DNA of 47,598 bases from Spirochaetaceae bacterium. GTDB lineage: Bacteria; Spirochaetota; Spirochaetia; SZUA-6; Bin103. Each line of letters begins with the position of its first letter. The stretch's first letter is position 1. The DNA lies in NCBI GenBank assembly GCA_026710565.1, contig JAPOQV010000327.1, forward strand, positions 1 through 47,598. The letters are read 5' to 3'. A program made the position numbers and the translations under genes. Below are positions 24,793 to 35,750 of the stretch, piece after piece. The notes beneath the pieces were generated by a model, which saw only the letters and a list, made by a program, of their open reading frames with translations, was not told the DNA's origin and searched no databases.

Positions 24793-25418
24793 CGTCGCCG
24801 GAAGGATTCCAACGGGTCGATGCCGAGGCGCACGCGCAGATAGAGGAAGCCTGCCAGCAGCCCGCCGAGGTGGGTCAGGTGAGCGATGTGGGTGCGCTGC
24901 CCGGTCACCTGGAAGATCAGCGCCAGCCCGCCCAGGATGAGCACCATGGTCGTGGCACGCATCGGGATGAACCAGAAGGTGACGACCTGGTGCGGATTCA
25001 GCACCGCGTAGGCCAGCATGATCCCGTACACGGCGCCGGATGCGCCCAGGATCGCCACCGGAGCTGCCGACGCCACGGCCAGGATGGTGCTGAAGACCCC
25101 TGCAAGCACGCCGCAGGTGAGGTAGAGGGTCAGGAACTCGGAGCTGCCGATCTCCCGTTCCACCGACGAACCGAACAGGAACAGCATGAGCATGTTGAAC
25201 AGCAGGTGCAGCGGACCGCCGTGCAGGAACAGATAGGTGACGAGCTGCCAGACGGCGCCTTCGCGGGCCACCATCAGCGGGCGCAGGACCGCCGCCCCCA
25301 GGGGAGCCGGGACGGCCAGGAGCACGAGATACATGCCGACCGTGATGCCGATCAGCCACGTGGTTGCGTTGTACTGCCGATACGGGAACGGCCTGCGGAG
25401 CAAGCCACCGTCGCTCAC
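24789..25418 (-). CDS. Rhomboid family intramembrane serine protease
   Basis: 209 residues, six or seven membrane helices. Catalytic serine in ILGASGAVYGIMLAYAV (GxSG) and histidine in IAHLTHLGGLLAGFLYLR. The W-Q-L-V-T-Y-L-F-L-H-G-G loop and HLLFNMLMLFLFGSSVE match the family's L1 and helix-2 signature (HxxxN). It cleaves membrane proteins within the bilayer. GTG start at 25418 without Shine-Dalgarno but with a promoter 6 nt away. Coupled by a 4-bp overlap to the solute-binding protein, which may be a substrate or just an operon mate. Confidence 0.93.
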   Translation of the reverse strand: MSDGGLLRRPFPYRQYNATTWLIGITVGMYLVLLAVPAPLGAAVLRPLMVAREGAVWQLVTYLFLHGGPLHLLFNMLMLFLFGSSVEREIGSSEFLTLYLTCGVLAGVFSTILAVASAAPVAILGASGAVYGIMLAYAVLNPHQVVTFWFIPMRATTMVLILGGLALIFQVTGQRTHIAHLTHLGGLLAGFLYLRVRLGIDPLESFRRR

Positions 25419-25424
25419 CCCGAC

Positions 25425-25453
25425 AAGCTACCGCCCGCCCCGTATGCGGTCAA
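25425..25453 (-). promoter_or_regulatory. Rhomboid gene promoter, leaderless geometry
   Basis: Minus strand TTGACC (25453-25448), 17-bp spacer, TAGCTT (25430-25425), then 6 nt to the GTG start. Confidence 0.5.
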
Positions 25454-25470
25454 ACCGTCGGCTCCGGCGT

Positions 25471-26493
25471 TTACGGTGCGTGAGCGCCGATCAGGGCGTC
25501 GGCCGTCTCCAGCAGCCGGTCGGAGGGCTCTCCCTCCGGAACCAGGGCGGTCAGCTCCACCCGAGTCTCCCGGTAGAGTTCGGTCGCCCGCGTGCGCGCG
25601 TCCTGCAGGCTGCCGCTTGCCTGCAGCAGCGCGACGGCCCGGTCGATCTGTGGACGTACGCGCTCGATGGGGCGGCTCTGGATGAGGTCCAGGATCCCCC
25701 CCAGCTCGTCCGAGCCGCGCCGCTCACGGTGCAGGATGAGCGGGAGGCTCTTCTTCCCTTCGATCAGGTCGTCCCCGCGATCCTTTCCGGGATTGCCGCG
25801 CTCCAGGTTGGTGACGTCGTCGATGATCTGGAAGGAGACGCCGAAGCGCTCGCCTATGGCGACCAGCGAGCTGACCGCTGCGGCGTCCGCGCCTCCCAGA
25901 GCGGCACCGAGTCCCAGAGCGAGCCCGGCAAGGCTGCCCGACTTCAGCGTGCACATCGACACGTAGTCGGTCGCGCTGGGCAGCAGCGATCCGGGCCGAT
26001 GCCAGAGGATGTCCAGTCCCTGTCCGTAGTGAAGCTTGCGCATCGTCGCGGCGTACATGCGATAGACACGCAGTTCCTCTGCTGCATCCAGGCCGGGCGA
26101 ACCCGCACACGGATGGTCGAGCGTGCGCGTGGGAAGGAAGTAGACGAGGTTGCCCGCGTTCACCGCGACGTCCACCCCGAACTCGACGTGAGCGGCCGGA
26201 CCGCCGCGGCGGGTCCGCGCGCCGTCCTCGATGTCGTCAATGATGAGGCTGCCGGCGTGGGTGAGCTCCACCAGCGGAGTAAGGGGCAGGGCCCGGTCGC
26301 CGCCGCCGTGCATCTCGCAGGCGAGCTGCATGAACAGGGCGCGCCAGCGCTTGCCTCCCCGCTCCATCAGGCGCCGCGCGGGCGCCACGATCTGGGCGCC
26401 GCGCTCGGACGTCAGAGCAGGGCGGTGCGGTCCCGGCTCCAGGAGGGCCAGGGCCTCGAACAGTACCGCTTCGATCCGTGCCAGCCGCTCCAC
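25471..26493 (-). CDS. Polyprenyl (trans-isoprenyl) diphosphate synthase
   Basis: 340 residues. Condenses isopentenyl diphosphate onto an allylic diphosphate. GGKRWRALFM is the IPP-binding K-R, the first aspartate-rich motif is LIIDDIEDGARTRRG, and the second is FQIIDDVTNL, where the last acidic position is replaced by Asn (DDxxN). KKSLPLILH is the conserved K-x-L-P block. The altered second motif is tolerated in some family members but could change chain length or rate. Start GTG at 26493; the -10 lies 8 nt upstream. Product chain length cannot be assigned with confidence. Confidence 0.88.
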   Translation of the reverse strand: MERLARIEAVLFEALALLEPGPHRPALTSERGAQIVAPARRLMERGGKRWRALFMQLACEMHGGGDRALPLTPLVELTHAGSLIIDDIEDGARTRRGGPAAHVEFGVDVAVNAGNLVYFLPTRTLDHPCAGSPGLDAAEELRVYRMYAATMRKLHYGQGLDILWHRPGSLLPSATDYVSMCTLKSGSLAGLALGLGAALGGADAAAVSSLVAIGERFGVSFQIIDDVTNLERGNPGKDRGDDLIEGKKSLPLILHRERRGSDELGGILDLIQSRPIERVRPQIDRAVALLQASGSLQDARTRATELYRETRVELTALVPEGEPSDRLLETADALIGAHAP

Positions 26494-26501
26494 GGGAGGT
26501 G

Positions 26502-26530
26502 ACTGTCGTGGCCGCGGCCCCGATCGTCAA
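26502..26530 (-). promoter_or_regulatory. Prenyl synthase promoter
   Basis: Minus strand TTGACG (26530-26525), 17-bp spacer, GACAGT (26507-26502), then 8 nt to the GTG. Weak -10 but good spacing. Confidence 0.42.
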
Positions 26531-26548
26531 GGCACCGTCGGCGGCGGC

Positions 26549-26577
26549 TTGCATCGGCTGGACGGCATCGGTATGAT
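26549..26577 (+). promoter_or_regulatory. Strong promoter of the secreted-protein gene
   Basis: TTGCAT (26549-26554), 17-bp spacer, TATGAT (26572-26577); start near 26584, giving a leader of about 30 nt with GAGG before the ATG. Confidence 0.65.
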
Positions 26578-26613
26578 CGCCCTCAACTCCCCAAAAAAGA
26601 GGTGCGAGATAAG

Positions 26614-27255
26614 ATGAAACGTGTAGTGACGATACTGGCTCTCGTGGCCCTCGCGGCTTCATTCTCCTTCGCGGACGGTCACATGGCCATGTACATGGGC
26701 GTCGGCGTCCACACGGACGGCGGCATGTGGCAGGAGGTCGACGGGCGGCTGGCGCAGACCGACGCATCGGCGTATCTGGCCGGTGCCATGGTGCCCGCAG
26801 GCATCCAGGGCAAGGCCGAGTACTCCTTCGACGTCGCCTACCTGGGCGGCCTGGAGGACAACGCCATCGGCTTCGGTGCCATCGTTCCCGGCTTCGTGAT
26901 GGGTCTGGTGTGGGATCCTGCCAACCTGGGCGGTTCCGGGCTGCGTGCGCAGGTGTACAACGAAGCAGGCGAGATCCACGAGTACGGCGGCGTCAAGTAC
27001 GACTTCGAGATCCCGGCGGCGATGATCGCCGGCATCACGGCGGAGATGGTGATGAGCGCCCCGCTGACGGTCCGCATCCGCATCGATTCCAGCAATGGCA
27101 ACGTGTGGGTCAAGGATCCGTTCGACGCGACCACGTGGTGGGCGTTCACCCTGGGTCAGTCCCTGGAAGGAGCGGGCCACAACATGATCGGCGTGGGCAC
27201 CACGTCGGCGGCGGCCAGCTTCGGCAACTTCTCCGCGATGCCGATGGAGATGTAG
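26614..27255 (+). CDS. Secreted protein of unknown function
   Basis: 213 residues. Signal peptide MKRVVTILALVALAASFSFA with predicted cleavage before DGHM. The mature part is rich in Gly, Ala, Met and aromatic residues, has no cysteine, and looks beta-rich (KAEYSFDVAYLGG, VRIRIDSSNGNVWVKDP, TWWAFTLGQSLEG). I do not recognise a family; a concanavalin- or laminin-G-like fold would be a guess. It has its own good promoter, a GAGG ribosome-binding site and a strong terminator, so it is an isolated and probably abundant transcript. I chose ATG 26614 over GTG 26602 because that ATG begins the signal peptide. Confidence 0.8.
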   Translation: MKRVVTILALVALAASFSFADGHMAMYMGVGVHTDGGMWQEVDGRLAQTDASAYLAGAMVPAGIQGKAEYSFDVAYLGGLEDNAIGFGAIVPGFVMGLVWDPANLGGSGLRAQVYNEAGEIHEYGGVKYDFEIPAAMIAGITAEMVMSAPLTVRIRIDSSNGNVWVKDPFDATTWWAFTLGQSLEGAGHNMIGVGTTSAAASFGNFSAMPMEM

Positions 27256-27262
27256 CGGACCG

Positions 27263-28468
27263 CTACCTGTTCTGACCGGGGCGGCGCCGTACGCGGCGCC
27301 GCTTCGATCCCGTCGGCCGTCGCCCGTGCGGCGGCCGATTTTTTTTGGTCCGCACCGGGACGCCGAACGGTGCCTCGTCGGCCCATCCGCCGCCGCGGTA
27401 GCTGCGGTAGATCCGGCATGCCCGGTAGTAGGGCTCCGGGCTGGCGAAGGTCGCCAGCGTATCGGCACGGAACAGCTCCAGCAGCCGGGGGAATGCGGGT
27501 TCGGCCATGATCCGCTCCACCAGGGCGCGGCGCCCCGGGCTGGGACCGGCTTCCCGCAGCGCGCCCGGCATCATGTGGTACCGGACCAGGAACCCGACCT
27601 CCTCCACCAGCGGCTGATCGAAACCGAGCCGCCGCAGGAACCGGCGCGCCACGTGCGCGCCGATGTCGGCATGAGCGAAGAAGCGCTTGCGGCCGATCGG
27701 GCGCGCGCTCGCCTTGCCGACGTCATGCAGCAGCAGCGCCAGCGACAGCACCAGGTCCTCCCGCTTGCGGTGCGCGAAGGTCGCCAGCGTGTGCTGCCAG
27801 CCGCCGCCTTCCGGATGATGTTCCTTGGCGTGGTCGACGCCGGCGAGGGCGCTGAGCTCCGGCCACCAGAGCTCGACCAGTCCGGCCTGCAGCAGCAGGT
27901 CCAGCCCCTTCTCCGGGTAGGGAGAGCTCAGGATGTGGCAGAGAATCTGCCGCTGGTACTCCGGTGCGACCGGAGGCGGCTCTCGACGCAACGCAAGGTC
28001 GTCCGGATCGGCGGCGTAGTGGTAACGCGACACCAGGCGGGCCGCCTCGGTCAGGCGCACCCACTCCGCCTGCACCCCCGGCACCGGCACCAGCTCGGCG
28101 CGCCGGAGGTCCGGGTACACGCCGTGCGGGTCGAGAAACACCCCGGTCCGCGGGTCGTAGCGCAGGTCCAGGACCGTGAACGGGTTGCGCGGCCACGGCT
28201 CGGAATCGTCGGCGCAGCGGAAGAAGACGCTACGGCCGCCGGACCGCGTGGCGGCGTGCTCCAGCGGAAAGCCGGGGAAGGTCAGCTCGTCGAACAGCCG
28301 AGCCAGCGCGATCAGGTCACCGCGCGTGAGGATGATCTCGGATGCGGACCCGTCGGTGCGGAAGTAGCGGTCCAGAGCGGAGTAGCTGCCCAGATAGGTC
28401 TGATAGCCGGCGTCGGACAGGGCCGCCACGGGGGACAGGGCGGCCGCCGGTGCGGAGCCGTTCTGCAT
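27263..28468 (-). CDS. HD-domain protein with degenerate nucleotidyltransferase-like head
   Basis: 401 residues. Residues about 60-125 resemble the head domain of CCA-adding enzyme/poly(A) polymerase (FTVLDLRYDPRTGVFLDPHG against the family's FTINALAYDP...DPFGG), but the G-G-x-x-R-D and D-x-D catalytic motifs are not visible. The HD domain (about 195-300) is intact: HTLATFAHRKREDLVLSLAL, LLHDVGKASARPIG, and FFAHADIGAHVARRFL. A basic tail (KKNRPPHGRRPTGSKRRR) is encoded opposite the terminator of the secreted-protein gene. Likely a phosphohydrolase that lost nucleotidyl transfer. It sits 27 bp after nfu and may end the Suf operon. Confidence 0.75.
   Translation of the reverse strand: MQNGSAPAAALSPVAALSDAGYQTYLGSYSALDRYFRTDGSASEIILTRGDLIALARLFDELTFPGFPLEHAATRSGGRSVFFRCADDSEPWPRNPFTVLDLRYDPRTGVFLDPHGVYPDLRRAELVPVPGVQAEWVRLTEAARLVSRYHYAADPDDLALRREPPPVAPEYQRQILCHILSSPYPEKGLDLLLQAGLVELWWPELSALAGVDHAKEHHPEGGGWQHTLATFAHRKREDLVLSLALLLHDVGKASARPIGRKRFFAHADIGAHVARRFLRRLGFDQPLVEEVGFLVRYHMMPGALREAGPSPGRRALVERIMAEPAFPRLLELFRADTLATFASPEPYYRACRIYRSYRGGGWADEAPFGVPVRTKKNRPPHGRRPTGSKRRRVRRRPGQNR
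27313..27346 (+). terminator. Intrinsic terminator of the secreted-protein gene
   Basis: 11-bp stem TCGGCCGTCGC/GCGGCGGCCGA (one G-T pair), 4-nt loop, then eight T. It is the best intrinsic terminator in the window. It lies inside the 3' coding end of the opposing HD gene. Confidence 0.88.
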
Positions 28469-28495
28469 GGGTCGCCTGCCATCCCGGTCGGTGCG

Positions 28496-29050
28496 TCAGA
28501 GCGTGGCGGAGACCACTTCGATCTCCGGGTCGATCTCGTCGCGGAGGATCCCCTGGATCGCGCTGAGCGTCCCCGACTCCGATGACGGGCAACTCCCGCA
28601 GGCGCCCTGGTAGCTGACCACCACGCGATTGTTCTCGTACGCCAGTACGTCCAGATCGCCGCCGTCGCCCTGCAGGTAGGGCCGCACCGTGCGGTCGAGC
28701 ACCTCCTCGATGGCCCTGATGTCGTCGGGAAGGTTGTCGCGGCTGCGCTCCGGCTGGTGCGGGGGGAAGTCGGGGTCATGGGCCTGGATCTCCCCGCCGG
28801 CGATCTCCTTGATCCGATCGGCCGCATCCTGCCAGTCGGTCTCTTCGTCCTTGCTGACGGTGATGACGTTCTCGAACAGGTGCACTTGCCGGACGTACGG
28901 CAACTCGAACAGCCGCTCCACCAGCGGCACGCCACGCGCCTGCTCGGGCCCCTCGAACGTGATCTTGCCGGTGCTCTTCACGTCCATGTTGAGGATGAAC
29001 TTCATCGCGTTCGGATTGGGCGTGAACTGCGTGAGGATGGCGACAGGCAC
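28496..29050 (-). CDS. nfu: Nfu-type iron-sulfur scaffold/carrier protein
   Basis: 184 residues from a GTG at 29050 (GAGGG about 8 nt upstream). Nfu_N domain (about 5-80: LTQFTPNPNAMKFILNMDVK, VRQVHLFENVITVSKDEETD), then a NifU C-terminal domain (about 110-184) with the cluster motif YQGACGSCPSSESGTLSAIQ (CxxC). Nfu carries 4Fe-4S clusters from the assembly machine to targets. An in-frame extension to 29134 exists but lacks homology and overlaps sufU. Last Fe-S gene of the operon. Confidence 0.93.
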   Translation of the reverse strand: MPVAILTQFTPNPNAMKFILNMDVKSTGKITFEGPEQARGVPLVERLFELPYVRQVHLFENVITVSKDEETDWQDAADRIKEIAGGEIQAHDPDFPPHQPERSRDNLPDDIRAIEEVLDRTVRPYLQGDGGDLDVLAYENNRVVVSYQGACGSCPSSESGTLSAIQGILRDEIDPEIEVVSATL

Positions 29051-29061
29051 GGCGATGGCCC

Positions 29062-29555
29062 TCAGGTCTCCGTGGTGACGGCGCCGCCGCCGGCGAGCGC
29101 GCTGGACAGCGCGTGCCAGGACAGAATCGCGCACTTCACCCGCGCCGGGTACTCCCAGATGCCGGAGAATACCTGCAGCTTTCCCAGCTCGGCGTGCCGG
29201 GAGGGATCGAGGCGCCCGCGCACCAGGTCGTGAAAGTGCTCGAACAGCGCGGTCACCTCGTCAGCGCCCATGCCGGTGACCGTTTCGGTCATCAGAGACG
29301 CGGACGCCTTTGAGATGGCGCATCCCGCCCCGTAGAAGCCGATCGCCGCCACCTTCCCATCTTCGTCCAGGCGCAGATCGATCGTGTAGCGGTCGCCGCA
29401 CAACGGGTTGTCGCCTTCGGCGCTGTACGTCGCGTCGCCGAGCGGCCCGTAGTTGCGCGGGCTGCGGTTGTGCTCAAGGATCACCTGCTGGTACAGCTCG
29501 GCCCGTCCTGAGTCGGCGCGTCCTGAGTCGGCCCGTCCTGAGTCGGCGCTGTCGC

Positions 29556-29559
<4 letters not shown>
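29062..29559 (-). CDS. sufU: SufU zinc-dependent sulfurtransferase/scaffold
   Basis: 165 residues. It takes sulfur from SufS to the SufBCD scaffold. Cysteine ligands are in EGDNPLCGDRYTIDL, GAGCAISKASASL and RVKCAILSW. The N-terminus has three ADSGR repeats from a 15-bp tandem repeat, not present in homologues I know; the true start could be later, near ELYQQVILEHN. The GTG start overlaps the sufS stop (GTGA). Confidence 0.95.
29504..29548. repeat. 15-bp tandem repeat, three copies, in sufU
   Basis: CGTCCTGAGTCGGCG, three in-frame copies with one substitution, encoding repeated ADSGR at the SufU N-terminus. Confidence 0.9.
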
Positions 29560-30820
<1,261 letters not shown>

Positions 30821-30824
<4 letters not shown>

Positions 30825-32041
30825 GCGGCATCCGGGGCGGCCAGGCCGCGATCCACCCGCGCCTGCAGGAGCTCCCCGATCTCAGGGGCCTCGATCCTGC
30901 GGTTCACTTCATCCAGGAAGCCCCGCACCAGCATGCCGGTCGCCACGCGGCGCGAAATGCCGCGGCTCTGCAGGTAGTGGAGCTGCTCCGGGGCCAGCGG
31001 ACCGGAGGTGGCGCCATGCGTGCAGCGCACCTGATCAGCCCCGATGCGGAGTTGCGGCCGCGCGTCCGCGCGCGAGTCGGGGTGCAGCAGAAGTGTCTTG
31101 CTCAGTTGAAAGGCGTCGGTGCCCTGCGCCACGCGGTCCACCTCGATCGTGCCCTGGAAGGCCGAGCGCGCGCCGTCGAGCAGTACGGTCTTGAAAAGCT
31201 GGTCGCTCGCACAGTCGGGCGCCCGGTGCTGGATGCAGGTGTGGATGGCACCGTGGGTCGGCCCCGACAGGACTGCTGCTCCGCCCACACGGGCACGCGC
31301 CCCAGGGTCGAGCAGGGCGACCGTGACCTCCGTGCGGTCGATAGCCATGCCGCCGCCGATCAGCACCAGGTCGAGTTCGGCGCCGGCGCTTACGGCGGCG
31401 CGCAGCGAGCCGAAACCGAACGCCTTGGGGTCGTCGCCGGCCAGCCGGTAGTAGTGCAGCACGGCGCCCGGTGCGATCACCAGATCCGCGCCGGGTACGT
31501 GCAGCGCTGCCGCCGCCTCGTGCGACGCGGGTTCGGATGCACGCGCCGGCTCCCACCGCTCCACCACGGTGGCGTGGGCGTCGCGTTCCAGCTCCACGCG
31601 GACGGTATCCGCGTACAGCGTCGCTCCCTCGGGATGCAGACGCTGGCGGTGCACGATTTCGATGACGCGCGACTCTCCGGCGCCGACGGTGACGCTGAAG
31701 CCGGAGCCGGCGAACGCCTGATTGAGAGCGGTGAAGGCGTGCTGGGGGTAGTCGCCGACCGCACGTTCGGGAGGCTGTGCCGCTGTCGCGAGCGGCCGCC
31801 AGCCGTCCGCGTCGAGAGGGCGGCCTTCGGCGGCCCGGAAGCGCGCGCCGAGCAGGGGCCGCACGTTGGTATAGGTCCACGCCTCGTCGCGCGCCAGCGG
31901 CAGTCCGTCCGCCGCCAGCCGGGCGCGGCCGCCTTCGCGCAGGGCGCGCAGCCAGCCCGGTCCGCCGTGCTCGGTGTCGAAGCGCCGTGCCCCCTCGAGG
32001 AGCTCCGCCGTCCAGGAGCGCGCCTGCTCGGCCACCGTCAC
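30821..32041 (-). CDS. sufD: Fe-S assembly protein SufD
   Basis: 406 residues. Partner of SufB in the SufBCD scaffold. The N-terminal DEAWTYTNVRPLLGARFR and the C-terminal beta-helix (FKTVLLDGARSAFQGTIEVD; VRCTHGATSGPLAPEQLHYL, with the conserved His) mark it as SufD rather than SufB. Ala-rich insertions reflect high GC. Starts 2 bp after sufC stops. Confidence 0.95.
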
Positions 32042-32043
32042 GG

Positions 32044-34285
<2,242 letters not shown>

Positions 34286-34286
<1 letters not shown>

Positions 34287-34798
34287 CAGGTCTCCTGGAT
34301 CAAGAGGCCCATGGCCTCTTGGCCGCGGGTGATCTGGCCGCGGGTGAATCGCTCCCTGATCTCCCGCTCGTCGTGGGCTTCTTCGCTCTCCAGCAACTCG
34401 TCGACGCTGACGTCGCGATAGAGCCGCTCCACCCGCTTCGCCAGGTTGACCACCGCCGAGATGACCGTGCAGGAGCCGGTGAGCTGGCACTCGCAGCGTT
34501 CGTCCATGCAGGTCGCGAACCGCATGGGCCCGACCAGCGCCTCGCTCAGGTCATACAGCGAGTAGCTGCGCAGGTCGGCACGGAGCCGGTAGCCGCCCTG
34601 CGCGCCCTGTGCGGAGGCCAGCACGCCGCAGCGCGCGAGCCGCTGCAGCACCTTGGACAGCACGTCGAAGGGCATGGGATGAATCCCGCACAGCTCGCGG
34701 GCGGTCACCAGCCGATCGGCGCCGTCGGTGGCCCCGACCATGCGCATGTGCTGCAGGGCGAGCAGCGCGTACTCCAGCTTGCGGTGGATCTTCAGCAA
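34286..34798 (-). CDS. Rrf2-family Fe-S sensing regulator of the Suf operon
   Basis: 170 residues from a TTG at 34798 with AGAGG 6 nt upstream. An N-terminal winged helix ([31 protein letters not shown]) and a cysteine cluster, [14 protein letters not shown], in the position of the cluster-binding cysteines of IscR/RirA/SufR-type proteins. Placed first in rrf2-sufBCDSU-nfu and so probably autoregulatory, derepressing the operon when clusters or iron are scarce. A duplicated 15-bp segment (RGQITRGQE) and a strong hairpin lie at its 3' end. Upstream in-frame sequence to 34903 is unlikely to be coding. Confidence 0.9.
34301..34321 (-). promoter_or_regulatory. Stem-loop at the rrf2-sufB junction
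   Basis: Perfect 9-bp stem CAAGAGGCC/GGCCTCTTG with a 3-nt loop, in the last codons of the regulator and about 6 nt upstream of the sufB ribosome-binding site. It could block 3'-to-5' decay or tune sufB translation relative to the regulator. Confidence 0.5.
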
Positions 34799-34823
34799 AT
34801 CGGACCTCTTGAGTCTTATTTGT

Positions 34824-34852
34824 AGGGTACGGCCGGCCCGGCCGCCGGTCAA
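34824..34852 (-). promoter_or_regulatory. Suf operon promoter
   Basis: Minus strand TTGACC (34852-34847), 17-bp GC-only spacer, TACCCT (34829-34824). The AT-rich stretch ACAAATAAGACTC follows and could hold an Rrf2 operator. The 34853-35011 stretch shows nothing else. Confidence 0.5.
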
Positions 34853-35011
34853 CCGGAGCGGGCTGACACCGCGCGGTTCGCAGGAATTGACGCGGCTGGC
34901 CATGTGCGGTTCGGCACCGCCCAGGAGCTGTTCCGAGACCTCGGCATCTGATGTGCTGACGGCGGTTCGATCGTCTCAGTTCTTCAGCGAGTAGCCCGTC
35001 TCCGGCCGCGG

Positions 35012-35749
35012 TCAGCCCGGAAACGGGTTGGTGCCCCAGATCTCCATGTCGCGGAAGAGCGTCCTTCCGGGAAGCGCGGCAAGGTGCACGATGGTAGCGC
35101 CGATGTCGGCGGCGTGCAGGTGCAGGCCGGGGCCGGCGGGCGGGCCGTCGTCCGGGCCGGTGTCGATCCCGCTGGGGTTGAGCACCACGACGCGGATGTT
35201 GTCGCGGCGCACCTCGTACAGCAGCGCCTGGGCGAACCCGCGCAGTCCGAACTTGCTGGCCGCGTAGGCGCTCGAACCGGGATCGCCCTTCTTGCCGCTC
35301 ATCGAGCCGATCATGAACAGGTCGCCGCTGCGGCGCTCGATCATGGCCGGCAGGAACGCCCTGGTCGTCAGGAACACGCCGGTCAGGTTGGTCTGGATCG
35401 ACCGGTTCCACTGCTCCAGCGTCATCGTTACGACGCGGCCGCCGCCCAAGGCGGCGGCGTTGTTGACCAGCAGGTCGGGATCGCCGATCGCCCGCCGCAC
35501 CGCGGCCGGCAGGGCGGCGATCGCATCCGGATCGGCCTGGTCGCAGCCGAACCCCGCGCATTGGCCGCGCGGGTGGGAGGCCAGGAGTTCCTTGGCTGCC
35601 TGAGACGCGCGCCGGTGGTCACGGCTGGTGATGGCCACGCGCGCGCCAGCGGCGAGGAGCGCCGCGGCGATGTGGCTGCCCAGCCCGCGGGTGCCGCCGG
35701 TCACCAGCGCGATGCGGCCGTCGAGGGGGCGGGAGGATGGATCCGTCAC
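35012..35749 (-). CDS. Short-chain dehydrogenase/reductase (SDR)
   Basis: 245 residues, classical SDR. Cofactor motif TGGTRGLGSHIAAALL (TGxxxGxG), NNAA at the fourth strand, catalytic Ser in FMIGSMSGKKG, and Y-x-x-x-K in SAYAASKFGLRGFAQAL. The arginine after the second strand (ITSRDHRR) favours NADPH. Substrate unknown. One base separates its start from the Kch-like stop, so the two are cotranscribed. The C-terminal IWGTNPFPG is short compared with steroid-type SDRs. Confidence 0.9.
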   Translation of the reverse strand: MTDPSSRPLDGRIALVTGGTRGLGSHIAAALLAAGARVAITSRDHRRASQAAKELLASHPRGQCAGFGCDQADPDAIAALPAAVRRAIGDPDLLVNNAAALGGGRVVTMTLEQWNRSIQTNLTGVFLTTRAFLPAMIERRSGDLFMIGSMSGKKGDPGSSAYAASKFGLRGFAQALLYEVRRDNIRVVVLNPSGIDTGPDDGPPAGPGLHLHAADIGATIVHLAALPGRTLFRDMEIWGTNPFPG

Positions 35750-35750
35750 G

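Noticed and set aside
22337..25359. In-frame extensions upstream of carD and of the peptide-binding protein on the minus strand
   Set aside because: They cross the TVP38-like gene and the rhomboid gene in other frames; signal peptide and CarD starts are clear further down.
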